The notes below the pieces were generated by a model. The model was not told where the DNA came from. It was given only the letters and a program-made list of their open reading frames with translations, and did not search any database. A stretch of DNA of 51,782 nucleotides from CAZAOY01 sp964486925. Its GTDB lineage: Bacteria; Bacillota; Clostridia; Oscillospirales; Ruminococcaceae. Location: positions 1 through 51,782 of the forward strand of contig CAZAOY010000011.1 in NCBI GenBank assembly GCA_964486925.1, in the 5' to 3' direction. Of this stretch, positions 16,632 through 24,338 are shown piece after piece (positions within the stretch are counted from its first letter, which is position 1; each line of letters opens with the position of its first letter). The position numbers were made by a program, and so were the translations under genes.

Positions 16632-16690
16632 CATTATGACCACGCTCCAAACGAGCACGGGTCTCGTACGGAGTTTCCTTTCGTTATAGT
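16629..16690 (-). repeat. 62-nt conserved intercistronic leader, copy A (before atpD)
   Basis: This copy aligns without gaps to 34621-34682 (before comFC): 54 of 62 positions are identical, with an identical central 28-nt core, ending exactly at the start ATG. Core hairpin on the minus strand: CTCC (16673-16670), ACGAG (16667-16663), a 7-nt loop, CTCGT (16655-16651) and GGAG (16648-16645). The last is the only Shine-Dalgarno-like site for atpD and is base-paired in this fold. It lies 31 nt after the atpG stop. Probably an RNA-level regulatory or processing element; class unknown. Confidence 0.8.
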
Positions 16691-16721
16691 GTTTTTCAAA
16701 CTTTCACTCTATTTTTAAACG

Positions 16722-17585
16722 TTATTTTCTAACGTTTGCACCCGATACAATTTCGGAGATCTCTTGGGTTATAGCCGCCTGTCTAGCTCTGTTATAACTT
16801 AGAGATAACCTGTCAATCATATCTTTAGCGTTGTCGCTAGCAGATTCCATCGCTGTTCTTCTAGCGCCCTGCTCTGACGCAAACGATTCCACTATAGCAC
16901 CATATATAACCCCTTTTACATAGGATGGTGCAATTGTGTCAAACACCTCTTGCCCTGATGGTTCATACTCTACCGCTTCTTTCGCTGTACTATGGGAAGA
17001 TCCCCACATGTTAGCGGTAACATCCAGAGGTAACACCTTTAATTTTATAGGCTCTTGTACAAGCGGAGAGATAAACTGGGTAAACACTATCTCAACGCTA
17101 CCGTAATTTCCACTCTTGTAAAGTTCAACCACCTTAGCGCCGATATCGTTAATCTTTTTAATGCTAAGGTTACTCTCAATATCAGAAACACTAAAGACAA
17201 CCTCATGGCCGGACTTTCCAAAAAAGTCTACAGCTTTTTTACCTATAGCAATAATCTTACTCTGATCATTAAGCAGAGTAGATGCAAGACGCAGTACATT
17301 AATGTTGTACCCGCCCGCTAATCCTCTATCACCTGCTACAACTATTACTAGATTAGACTTTTTATCACTTTTTTGAGTGTATATTGACGAGAAATCAGTG
17401 TTACTGCTAGCAATCTCACTCATTACCTCGTAAAGCGTGTGAAAATAAGGACGTGCTTTTTCGGCGGCCTCTTTTGCTTTTCTAAGCTTTGCCGACGACA
17501 CAAGTTCCATAGCCTTTGTGATCTGACCTGTACTCTCTACACTCTTGATACGTCTTTTTATGTCCTTCATGCTAGATCCTGCCAC
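16722..17585 (-). CDS. atpG: ATP synthase gamma subunit
   Basis: This is the F1 rotor subunit, 287 residues from a GTG start. It shows the conserved N-terminal helix SMKDIKRRIKSVESTGQITKAMELVSSAKLRKA, VVAGDRGLAGGYN in the middle, and the C-terminal helix AMESASDNAKDMIDRLSLSYNRARQAAITQEISEIVSGA. The GTG at 17585 is preferred because GGAGG lies 7 nt upstream and gives the usual MAGSSMKDIKRR N-terminus. The ORF extends two codons further to another GTG. It lies between atpA and atpD. Confidence 0.95.
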   Translation of the reverse strand: MAGSSMKDIKRRIKSVESTGQITKAMELVSSAKLRKAKEAAEKARPYFHTLYEVMSEIASSNTDFSSIYTQKSDKKSNLVIVVAGDRGLAGGYNINVLRLASTLLNDQSKIIAIGKKAVDFFGKSGHEVVFSVSDIESNLSIKKINDIGAKVVELYKSGNYGSVEIVFTQFISPLVQEPIKLKVLPLDVTANMWGSSHSTAKEAVEYEPSGQEVFDTIAPSYVKGVIYGAIVESFASEQGARRTAMESASDNAKDMIDRLSLSYNRARQAAITQEISEIVSGANVRK

Positions 17586-17626
17586 AAACACACCTCCTCT
17601 TAAGTCTTATAACCTTGTGACCCATA

Positions 17627-19147
17627 TTAAGCCTTATACTGGGCATTAAACTTTGTTAGACAAGCCACAAGCTCTTTTTTAGTATCTTCTGAAAAATCTC
17701 CAGTGTCTACGATTGCTCTGTAGATCTGAGGATACTGTTCATCAACATACTTAAACAGCTGTGTCTGGTAATCACTAATGTTATCAATTGCTATATCCTT
17801 AAGGAAGTTATTTGTTACGGCAAAGATCGCCACTACCTGTTCTTTAACCTCTAGGGGTGAGTTTTGGTTTTGTTTTAAAACTTCAACGATTCTTTCGCCC
17901 TGCGCTAGACGTTGCTTTGTATCAGAATCAAGGTCTGATCCAAACTGTGAGAACGCTTGTAGTTCTTTATACTGTGAATACAGTAGCTTTAATGAACCCG
18001 ATACCTTCTTCATTGCCTTAGTCTGCGCATCACCGCCAACCCTTGATACCGAGATACCAGGGTTTACTGCCGGTCTGATACCGGAGTTAAAGAGTTCGGT
18101 TTCTAGGAAGATCTGTCCGTCGGTTATCGATACAACGTTGGTTGGGATGTAGGCCGCAATGTCCCCTGCCTGTGTTTCGATAATAGGCAGCGCGGTTAGC
18201 GAACCGCCACCATTCTCCTCATTTAAGCTAGCCGCACGTTCAAGAAGTCTTGAGTGTAGATAGAATACATCCCCAGGGTATGCTTCACGTCCCGGTGGTC
18301 TTTTTAGTAGTAGTGACAGCGCTCTGTAAGCAACCGCCTGCTTTGATAGGTCATCGTATATACACAGTACGTCCTTACCGTTATACATAAAATACTCACC
18401 CATCGCACAACCGGAATATGGTGCTATATACTGTAGCGGTGCAAGTTCAGAAGCACTTGCAGTTACTACGATAGTATAGTCTAATGCGTTGTTCTTCTCT
18501 AGAGTTTCTACAACCTTAGCTACTGTAGAACGTTTTTGCCCTATAGCAACGTATACACAGATAATATCCTTACCCTTTTGGTTGATTATAGTATCTAGCG
18601 CTATCGCTGTCTTACCTGTCTGGCGGTCACCGATGATAAGCTCACGCTGACCTCGACCGATTGGTATCATCGAGTCGATAGCCTTTATCCCTGTTTGAAG
18701 TGGTCTGTTAACCTTTTTACGGGTAATAATACCAGGCGCCGGGCTTTCGATAGGTCTAGTTTCGGTAGAAAGAATTTCACCCTTACCATCTATCGGCTCA
18801 CCTAACGCATTAACTACACGTCCTAATAGGTTGTCACCCACAGGAACAGACATAATTCTGCCGGTTCTCTTTACAGGGTCACCTTCCTTAATCCCCTCAT
18901 CAGATCCAAGAAGTACAACCCCTACAGATTCCTGCTCAAGGTTTAGCGCCATACCATACACGTTGTCTGAAAACTGTAACAGCTCACCCGCCATACAGTT
19001 TGCTAAGCCGTAAACAGTAGCGATACCATCCCCTACTGTAATTACCGTTCCTGTGTCATCTAACGTGATTTTATATTCATATTTTTCAATCTGCTTTTTG
19101 ATTATATCGGTAATTTCCTCTGCACGCAGAGCACTTGAAAGTGCCAT
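17627..19147 (-). CDS. atpA: ATP synthase alpha subunit
   Basis: This 506-residue non-catalytic F1 subunit has Walker A GDRQTGKT (169-176 region), LPIIETQAGDIAAYIPTNVVSITDGQIFLE, and the alpha signature PAVNPGISVSRVGG. The N-terminal ALSSALRAEEITDIIKKQI segment is the part that contacts delta. GGAGGAG precedes the ATG by about 5 nt. It lies between atpH and atpG in the standard order. Confidence 0.97.
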   Translation of the reverse strand: MALSSALRAEEITDIIKKQIEKYEYKITLDDTGTVITVGDGIATVYGLANCMAGELLQFSDNVYGMALNLEQESVGVVLLGSDEGIKEGDPVKRTGRIMSVPVGDNLLGRVVNALGEPIDGKGEILSTETRPIESPAPGIITRKKVNRPLQTGIKAIDSMIPIGRGQRELIIGDRQTGKTAIALDTIINQKGKDIICVYVAIGQKRSTVAKVVETLEKNNALDYTIVVTASASELAPLQYIAPYSGCAMGEYFMYNGKDVLCIYDDLSKQAVAYRALSLLLKRPPGREAYPGDVFYLHSRLLERAASLNEENGGGSLTALPIIETQAGDIAAYIPTNVVSITDGQIFLETELFNSGIRPAVNPGISVSRVGGDAQTKAMKKVSGSLKLLYSQYKELQAFSQFGSDLDSDTKQRLAQGERIVEVLKQNQNSPLEVKEQVVAIFAVTNNFLKDIAIDNISDYQTQLFKYVDEQYPQIYRAIVDTGDFSEDTKKELVACLTKFNAQYKA

Positions 19148-19223
19148 TAATTCTCCTCCATCTGCAAGGTAATATTTGTCTTAAAACCTCGACAACCCTG
19201 CTTTTTTTAGTTAGGTAAAAACA

Positions 19224-19853
19224 CTACACGATTGCACCTTTTAATGCAGTTTGGATAGCGTTTAGCTTTCCTTTAACCGTTGAGTCAATTTCATTACCCT
19301 TAAACGACAAAAGCACACCACCTAAGATACTGCTGTCCACCCTCTCGGTTAGATTTATTACCTTATGTGTAACCGTTTCAAGCTTTTGTTTAAGCTTACT
19401 ACGTAGTTTTTCAGAAAGTGGTATGGCGGTTGTTACTACAACCTCAACAATACCATACTTATCATTAAATAGCTGTTCAAAGTATCCCACAACAGAGGTA
19501 AAATGACCAAACCTTCCTTTATCCGCTAGGATAAGCAGAAAGTTATAAACATTTGTCCCCACAGATGTACTAAACAACTCTTTGATAATAGAATGCTTCT
19601 CCTGTACCGATACTACAGGGCTATTTAAAATCTGCCCTAGCTTTGGATAGCTTGTTAGTATCTCATCGATACCTTTAAGACTCTCCAGTGTATCCTTTGC
19701 AGAATCTTCGTCCTTCATCGTTTCAAAAAGTGCTGTCGCATAGGTTTTTCCTACTACTCCTAGCGCACTTGCGTTCTTAGTGCTAGCTGCCTTTGCGTTT
19801 TCAGCATTATTAGCAAGGTCGTTTGATTTTGGCTTAGATGTTATTTCTGCCAT
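19224..19853 (-). CDS. atpH: ATP synthase delta subunit
   Basis: This 209-residue peripheral-stalk subunit links b to the top of F1. The usual sequence starts at about residue 33 (VVGKTYATALFE) and runs to the C-terminal VDSSILGGVLLSFKGNEIDSTVKGKLNAIQTAL. It is about 30 residues longer than typical delta because of a polar, Ala/Asn/Lys-rich N-terminal extension (AEITSKPKSNDLANNAENAKAA). Its start overlaps the end of atpF by 13 nt, so translation is probably coupled. A later start is possible, but no better ribosome site was seen. Confidence 0.93.
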   Translation of the reverse strand: MAEITSKPKSNDLANNAENAKAASTKNASALGVVGKTYATALFETMKDEDSAKDTLESLKGIDEILTSYPKLGQILNSPVVSVQEKHSIIKELFSTSVGTNVYNFLLILADKGRFGHFTSVVGYFEQLFNDKYGIVEVVVTTAIPLSEKLRSKLKQKLETVTHKVINLTERVDSSILGGVLLSFKGNEIDSTVKGKLNAIQTALKGAIV

Positions 19854-20353
19854 ATATCATCACCCACATTTTCAATAAAGTCGTCTATTAGTCTTTCATG
19901 CTCTTTAGCGTTAATCTCTTTTTGGATAACCTGTTTAGCCGCTAGCACCGCAAGGGTAGAAACTTCGTTTTTAAGTTCATTTCTAACCTGCTTTTTCTCA
20001 TGCTCTATGGCTTCGTTAGCTTTATTAATCATGTGTACAGTCTTTTGAGTTGTTTCTTTAATCATCTCATCATGCTTTTCAATCGCCTTCTTAGAGGCTC
20101 TTTCAATTATTAAAGAAGCTTCCTTCTCTGATTCAGATAACTTGTCCTCATACTCTTGCTTAAACTGCTCACCCTTAGCCTTCTCATCCTCTGCTATCTG
20201 ATAGATCTGCTTTACTTCATCTTCCCGTTGTTTAAGTATCTTCTTTACAGGATTGTATAGAAGCTTTCTAAGCACAAGCATTAAGATAAAGAAATTCGCT
20301 AAGGTGAAAAATAAAGCCCATGGATCAATGTATACCAGATCTTTAAAATTCAT
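19841..20353 (-). CDS. atpF: ATP synthase b subunit
   Basis: This 170-residue peripheral-stalk subunit has an N-terminal membrane segment (LVYIDPWALFFTLANFFILMLVLRKLL, about 6-30) and a long charged coiled-coil (about 31-160) that reaches F1. Its start overlaps the stop of the small b-like gene (ATGA at 20350-20353), with AAGGCGGT upstream inside that gene. Standard length for a full b subunit. Confidence 0.95.
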   Translation of the reverse strand: MNFKDLVYIDPWALFFTLANFFILMLVLRKLLYNPVKKILKQREDEVKQIYQIAEDEKAKGEQFKQEYEDKLSESEKEASLIIERASKKAIEKHDEMIKETTQKTVHMINKANEAIEHEKKQVRNELKNEVSTLAVLAAKQVIQKEINAKEHERLIDDFIENVGDDIWQK

Positions 20354-20559
20354 GTTTTACCGCCTTCTCTATTTGAATAGGTATTAGTACACACTGTACT
20401 TGTACATGCCGTACTCGCACACGCCGTCCTTTTCGCTATACCGCGAATAGTAAAGATAACAGCAATAGCAACGCATTTAATTATAAAGACTAGAATCGAA
20501 AAATTAACAAGAGTTAATAGAATCGCTGTAAAATCAAGCTGAACCAAATTAGCTGACAT
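20350..20559 (-). CDS. truncated b-subunit-like membrane protein within the atp operon
   Basis: This 69-residue protein lies between atpE and atpF. Residues about 6-38 (LVQLDFTAILLTLVNFSILV and beyond) resemble the membrane segment of the b subunit encoded next door (LVYIDPWALFFTLANFFILM). It looks like a duplicated b-type N-terminus that has lost the coiled-coil. The tail is three pentapeptide repeats, TACAS-TACTS-TVCTN (45-59), then YSNREGGKT. GGAGGG lies 8 nt before the ATG, and the stop overlaps the atpF start, so it is almost certainly translated. It could be an accessory Fo subunit, a b' remnant or a translation-coupling leader. Confidence 0.75.
   Translation of the reverse strand: MSANLVQLDFTAILLTLVNFSILVFIIKCVAIAVIFTIRGIAKRTACASTACTSTVCTNTYSNREGGKT
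20383..20427 (-). repeat. 15-bp coding tandem repeat, three copies
   Basis: Three consecutive 15-bp units encode the pentapeptides TACAS, TACTS and TVCTN at the C-terminal end of the b-like small protein. Codons vary at third positions while the pattern Thr-x-Cys-x-Ser/Asn is kept. A Cys every five residues next to a membrane segment is unusual. Confidence 0.75.
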
Positions 20560-20614
20560 GCTAATCCCTCCATATCCTTTTAAACGCGTTAAGCCGCTGT
20601 AACAATACTATTTG

Positions 20615-20869
20615 TTACAGCATGTTTACAAGCGGATTGATGAATAGTAGTATGATTGCGATTACAAGGCTGTAGATACCGGTTGACTCAGCGATCGCAC
20701 AACCAACGAACAATGTCTTAAGGATATCGCCCTGCGCTTCTGGTTGACGTCCTACTGCTTGAGCTGCAAGACCTGCCGCTATCCCTTGTCCGATACCTGC
20801 CCCTAGTCCTGCTATCATTGCTAAACCTGCACCTAGAGCTGATGCTGCTAAAATTATCGCTTTTTCCAT
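20615..20869 (-). CDS. atpE: ATP synthase c subunit with sodium-binding signature
   Basis: This 84-residue two-helix proteolipid forms the rotor ring. The polar loop is RQPEAQGD (41-48). The ion site shows Gln28 (GIGQG), Glu61, Ser62, Thr63 and Tyr66 (AESTGIY). These match, in identity and spacing, the residues that bind Na+ in Ilyobacter tartaricus subunit c (Gln32, Glu65, Ser66, Thr67, Tyr70). A sodium-coupled ATP synthase is therefore predicted. AGGAGG lies 9 nt before the ATG. The next gene downstream is the small b-like protein rather than atpF directly. Confidence 0.96.
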   Translation of the reverse strand: MEKAIILAASALGAGLAMIAGLGAGIGQGIAAGLAAQAVGRQPEAQGDILKTLFVGCAIAESTGIYSLVIAIILLFINPLVNML

Positions 20870-20934
20870 CTGTTTTTTCCTCCTAAAAGTTTGTTATTAT
20901 GCCGATACTAATCGGTTTTATACCTGTGAATTAT

Positions 20935-21648
20935 CTATTCAGATGCCGCATTTGATACAAATACCATTGTCAGCATACAGAATATAAATGCTTGTATACA
21001 ACCTGCAAACAGGTCAAAGTATATGGAGAGTACAGCCGGTATACCCGCTTGTAAAAACGGTATTCCTACATTAAAGACCGATGTTGTAAGCCCTGCTAAC
21101 CCTGCATAAACAAGGGTTGTAATGATCATACCCGATACTATGTTACCAAAGTGACGGAATGTAAGTGATATAGGTGTTACCGCTTCACTAATTATGTTAA
21201 GTGGCAACAAAAATGCTACAGGTTCAGCAAAACCTTTAAAATACTTTAATCCCTTTCGCTTAATACCTAATCCGTGAATTAAGAAAAACGTCATAAGCGC
21301 CCATGTCATAGTGGTATTAAGGTCAGCTGTAACCGATCTTAACCCGATAAGGCTTATAAGACTTCCAAACACAGAGGCACAAAAGAGCGTTAGTATATAA
21401 GGTGCAAACCATTCAAATTCTTTTCCCATGGTCGACTTTACTAAGCTGTCAATTGCATTTACCGCCATCTCTGCTATCTTTTGGGTAGCCTTGCGTGGAA
21501 TCTTTTCGAGCTTGTAGGTCAAAATCCTACATAAAACCGCTACAATAATAATTACGATAAACGAATTTGCAATGGTTTGAGTAATATCAATTCCGCCAAA
21601 TATCGGTATCGTAAAGAGTATTCTAGGCCCATTAATAGAAAGTTCCAT
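20935..21648 (-). CDS. atpB: ATP synthase a subunit
   Basis: This 237-residue Fo stator subunit forms the ion channel against the c ring. It has about five to six membrane segments. The essential arginine lies in PISLTFRHFGNIVSGMII, equivalent to the family pattern LRLFGN. It follows the AtpI-type gene with 3 bp between and precedes atpE, the standard order. Confidence 0.95.
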   Translation of the reverse strand: MELSINGPRILFTIPIFGGIDITQTIANSFIVIIIVAVLCRILTYKLEKIPRKATQKIAEMAVNAIDSLVKSTMGKEFEWFAPYILTLFCASVFGSLISLIGLRSVTADLNTTMTWALMTFFLIHGLGIKRKGLKYFKGFAEPVAFLLPLNIISEAVTPISLTFRHFGNIVSGMIITTLVYAGLAGLTTSVFNVGIPFLQAGIPAVLSIYFDLFAGCIQAFIFCMLTMVFVSNAASE

Positions 21649-21651
21649 CCT

Positions 21652-22050
21652 CTAATCCTTTCTGGTTGTAAATAGATTCTTCACCATATTAGCAACCTCA
21701 ATTGAATAGTATGTGATCTTTGGTGCAAAAAGAAAGCTGGTTACTACCCATCCATTGAGATAAGGTGCAATAAAGCTTACATACATTACAAACGCTGTAA
21801 TAAGATATCTTATAACATTGTTTACTATCATATGCACCTTTGCCTTGCGTTTATCAAAGGTTATAGCCTTTGCCGCAATCGTCCCAAGAAGTGCAAAGTT
21901 AGAAACGGTATATAGTGTACCAAAAAGCACGCTATATATAATACTATCATCAAACATTCTAATCGCAGCACTTACAAATATAATAAGTATTGCCATCACA
22001 ACAGTTGTGATAGATACCTTCTTTACCTCTTTTAGTATTATACCAAACAA
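21652..22050 (-). CDS. atpI: AtpI-type protein (ATP synthase subunit I)
   Basis: This 132-residue protein has four hydrophobic segments (about 12-32, 36-58, 76-96 and 98-118) at the head of the atp operon. AtpI-type proteins help c-ring assembly and may carry Mg2+. The sequence is not highly conserved, so the name rests on position, size and topology. It appears to start at TTG, with GAGGGG 8 nt upstream (TTG-TTT-GGT, read as MFG); no ATG with a better site was found. Confidence 0.8.
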   Translation of the reverse strand: MFGIILKEVKKVSITTVVMAILIIFVSAAIRMFDDSIIYSVLFGTLYTVSNFALLGTIAAKAITFDKRKAKVHMIVNNVIRYLITAFVMYVSFIAPYLNGWVVTSFLFAPKITYYSIEVANMVKNLFTTRKD

Positions 22051-22198
22051 TTCTTTTTCCCCTCTTTATAGTTATTTAACCTATTAAACATCAAATAACA
22101 ACAAGCTGCACATTAAACTTTGGTCAAAATATTACGCTTACAGATTGCGTTGGCATTTAATTATTAGCAAGTCAAACTCCCATAGACCACCTAAAGTT

Positions 22199-22227
22199 AT
22201 TATACTACTTTTTTCCTTAAAAGGAAA
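22199..22227 (-). promoter_or_regulatory. possible promoter of the atp operon
   Basis: A perfect -10 TATAAT on the minus strand (22204-22199) lies about 150 bp before atpI, with only a poor -35 (TTTCCT) at 17 bp. A CCTTTTAAGG palindrome lies between the two boxes. The rest of the 22051-22320 intergenic stretch is AT-rich, with a run of nine T at 22242-22250 on the plus strand. I saw no gene in it. Confidence 0.35.
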
Positions 22228-22326
22228 TAGCTAAATATGAATTTTTTTTTAATTTTACAGTTTTCTATCCATATTACAGTAAAATATATATTTGCAAGCT
22301 AAAACTGGTAAATTTATGGAATTAGG

Positions 22327-22355
22327 TTGAAAATAGCAAAGTGTTATGGTATACT
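22327..22355 (+). promoter_or_regulatory. promoter of the leader peptide and ABC exporter
   Basis: -35 TTGAAA (22327-22332), 17-bp spacer, -10 TATACT (22350-22355), with TGG directly before the -10 giving an extended -10 element. The transcript would start near 22362, leaving a leader of about 138 nt that contains the 16-codon ORF and the competing hairpins. Confidence 0.7.
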
Positions 22356-22392
22356 AGATCTAGGCGGATTTATTAGATATACTCTTACATAT

Positions 22393-22495
22393 CCTCCACT
22401 AAATTTTGAAAGGATGACTATAATGAAAAATATTACACTAGATTACTATAACATTAGGAGGGCAGACAGATAACCCTCCACAAAAATTTAGGAGG
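22393..22495 (+). promoter_or_regulatory. candidate leader-peptide translation attenuator
   Basis: Four complementary segments are seen: S1 CCTCC with TAAATTTTG (22393-22408), S2 GGAGGG inside the leader ORF (22457-22462), S3 CCCTCC (22474-22479), and S4 the exporter ribosome site, AAATTTA plus GGAGG (22484-22495). S1 can pair with S4 over about 14 bp or with S2; S3 can pair with S2 or S4. Pairing S2:S3 leaves the ribosome site free, whereas S3:S4 or S1:S4 hides it. This is the logic of erm/cat-type translation attenuation. The mechanism is inferred from sequence only. Confidence 0.6.
22423..22473 (+). CDS. 16-residue leader peptide upstream of ABC exporter
   Basis: This short ORF encodes MKNITLDYYNIRRADR and is preceded by AAAGGATG about 8 nt before the ATG, as good a site as many genes here. 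Codons 12-13 are the tandem AGG AGG (Arg-Arg), which also form the GGAGGG strand of the predicted hairpin. It ends 26 nt before the exporter start codon. Known parallels are leader peptides of ribosome-targeting antibiotic resistance genes and BmrB of Bacillus subtilis bmrCD. The peptide itself was not recognised. Confidence 0.6.
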   Translation: MKNITLDYYNIRRADR

Positions 22496-22499
22496 TTTT

Positions 22500-24275
22500 A
22501 TGAACACTACCATTACTAAAGAGAGAATTAAAAAGTTTATGTTCTATTACAAGCCGCACAAAAGGATATTTATCATCGATATGTTTTGTGCCGCTATAAG
22601 TGCTACCACGGTGTTGCTCTTTCCCCTTGTTTCGGGTTACATAACCAAGGAAGTGTTAGGACAGTGGAACGACAATACCCAAACTGCTTTAATGACTGCG
22701 GGGTTAGTTCTACTAATTCTACTTATTACACGTATTATCAGCAATATAATCTATGCATACTTTGGTCACGCTATGGGAGCAAAGATGGAACAGTCAATGC
22801 GGCAGGAGCTGTTTGACCACTATCAGAAGCTTTCCTTTAGCTTTCACGCCCATAACAGTGTAGGTAAACTTATGACCGTTATCTCAAATGACCTTGCGGG
22901 CATGACCGAGCTTTTCCACCACGGACCTGAGGATATACTTATGACACTAATAAAGTTTGTGGGTTCATTTGTTATCCTTATAAACATTAATATACCACTT
23001 ACCGCTATTGTATTTTTAGTGCTACCCGTACTATGTTACTTTGCTGTTAAGGCGGATAAGGTTATGGAACGAGGACTGCTAACTGCAAAGAAGAATCTAA
23101 GTGAGCTAAATGAACAGCTAGAGGACGACCTTTCTGGTATTCGTACCGTTAAGGCGTTTGGCAACGAGTCATATGAAAGCCAAAAGTTTTATAAGCGTAA
23201 CGACCGTTACACAAAGAGTAAATGCTACTTTTACAAGGTGGAGGCATACTTTTACGAGGTGGTAGAAGCCTATCCTCAGTTTTTAACAATGCTTACTGTA
23301 TTCTTTGGTTCACTGTTTATCGGGCAGGGTACCTTGGATGTGCCGGTAATGGTTACCTTCTTACTATATGTGGGATCGCTTTCTGAGCCTATCCGTACTA
23401 TGTTAAACTTTATGCGGTTATACGAAGAAGGTAAATCTGGGTTTATCCGCTATATGAATATGTTAGAGATTAAGCCTCTGGTATGTCAGGCTGAAAATGC
23501 TGTGGATATCGGCTACTCAAATGGTGCGGTTTCGCTGGCTAACGTTTCATTTAGGTACGACGATGGTGACCATAACATTGTGGAGGATCTTTCAATCGAG
23601 ATAAAAAGCGGAGAGTCGGTAGCGTTTGTCGGGGTATCAGGTATTGGTAAAACCACCATTAGCATGCTTATCGCAAGGTTTTATGATGTGACAGGTGGTG
23701 CTATAAAGATTGACGGTGTGGATATCCGTAACATATCTATAGATTCACTTCGCCGCAACATCGGGATTGTACAACAAGAGGTGTTTATCTTTAACGGCAC
23801 TATAAAGGATAACATCCGTTACGGGAAACAGGACGCTACCGATGAGGAGATTATCCTTGCGGCAAAGCTAGCCAATGCGGCTGATTTTATTAACGAGCTT
23901 AGCGATGGTTACGATTCAATTGTGGGAACACATGGTATTACACTATCGGGTGGTCAACGTCAGCGGATTAGTCTGGCACGGGTATTTTTAAAGAATCCAC
24001 CTATCCTTATCCTAGACGAAGCTACTAGTGCGCTAGATTATGAAAGCGAGCTGTTAATCCAAGCTTCATTAAACAGGCTTATGGAGAACCGTACCTGTAT
24101 TGTTATTGCTCATCGTTTATCTACAATTAAAAACGTGGACACCATTGTAGTATTAGAGGATAAGCAGATTAAGGAAAAAGGCTCTCATTATGAGTTAATA
24201 CAAAAAAATGGTGAGTATGCTAGACTGTACAACCTACACGATACCTCTCTATTAGAGGATGAGGCTTTTGTGTAA
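22500..24275 (+). CDS. ABC exporter half-transporter (fused permease-ATPase)
   Basis: This 591-residue exporter has a six-helix transmembrane domain (about 15-310) and an ATPase with Walker A GVSGIGKT, a Q-loop near IGIVQQEVFIFNG, signature LSGGQRQR and a canonical Walker B LILDEATSALD with catalytic Glu. It can therefore work as a homodimer, unlike the exporter half at 12930-14675. AGGAGG lies 4-5 nt before the ATG and is predicted to be masked by the leader structure. Multidrug or lipid export is typical of the family; substrate unknown. A strong terminator follows. Confidence 0.9.
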   Translation: MNTTITKERIKKFMFYYKPHKRIFIIDMFCAAISATTVLLFPLVSGYITKEVLGQWNDNTQTALMTAGLVLLILLITRIISNIIYAYFGHAMGAKMEQSMRQELFDHYQKLSFSFHAHNSVGKLMTVISNDLAGMTELFHHGPEDILMTLIKFVGSFVILININIPLTAIVFLVLPVLCYFAVKADKVMERGLLTAKKNLSELNEQLEDDLSGIRTVKAFGNESYESQKFYKRNDRYTKSKCYFYKVEAYFYEVVEAYPQFLTMLTVFFGSLFIGQGTLDVPVMVTFLLYVGSLSEPIRTMLNFMRLYEEGKSGFIRYMNMLEIKPLVCQAENAVDIGYSNGAVSLANVSFRYDDGDHNIVEDLSIEIKSGESVAFVGVSGIGKTTISMLIARFYDVTGGAIKIDGVDIRNISIDSLRRNIGIVQQEVFIFNGTIKDNIRYGKQDATDEEIILAAKLANAADFINELSDGYDSIVGTHGITLSGGQRQRISLARVFLKNPPILILDEATSALDYESELLIQASLNRLMENRTCIVIAHRLSTIKNVDTIVVLEDKQIKEKGSHYELIQKNGEYARLYNLHDTSLLEDEAFV

Positions 24276-24300
24276 CGTCTAAGCACTAACCAAACAACAA

Positions 24301-24338
24301 ATCCCCTACCGAGCTAGCTGTGCTTGGTAGGGGATTTT
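24301..24338. terminator. bidirectional intrinsic terminator
   Basis: ATCCCCTACC (24301-24310) pairs perfectly with GGTAGGGGAT (24326-24335). TTT follows on the plus strand, and TTTGTTTGG follows on the minus strand. It lies between the convergent ABC exporter and MFS genes and overlaps the last codons of the MFS gene. Confidence 0.85.

Noticed and set aside
22586..22816. Second reading frame inside the ABC exporter gene
   Set aside because: It is a shadow in another frame, with no ribosome site and no recognisable product.
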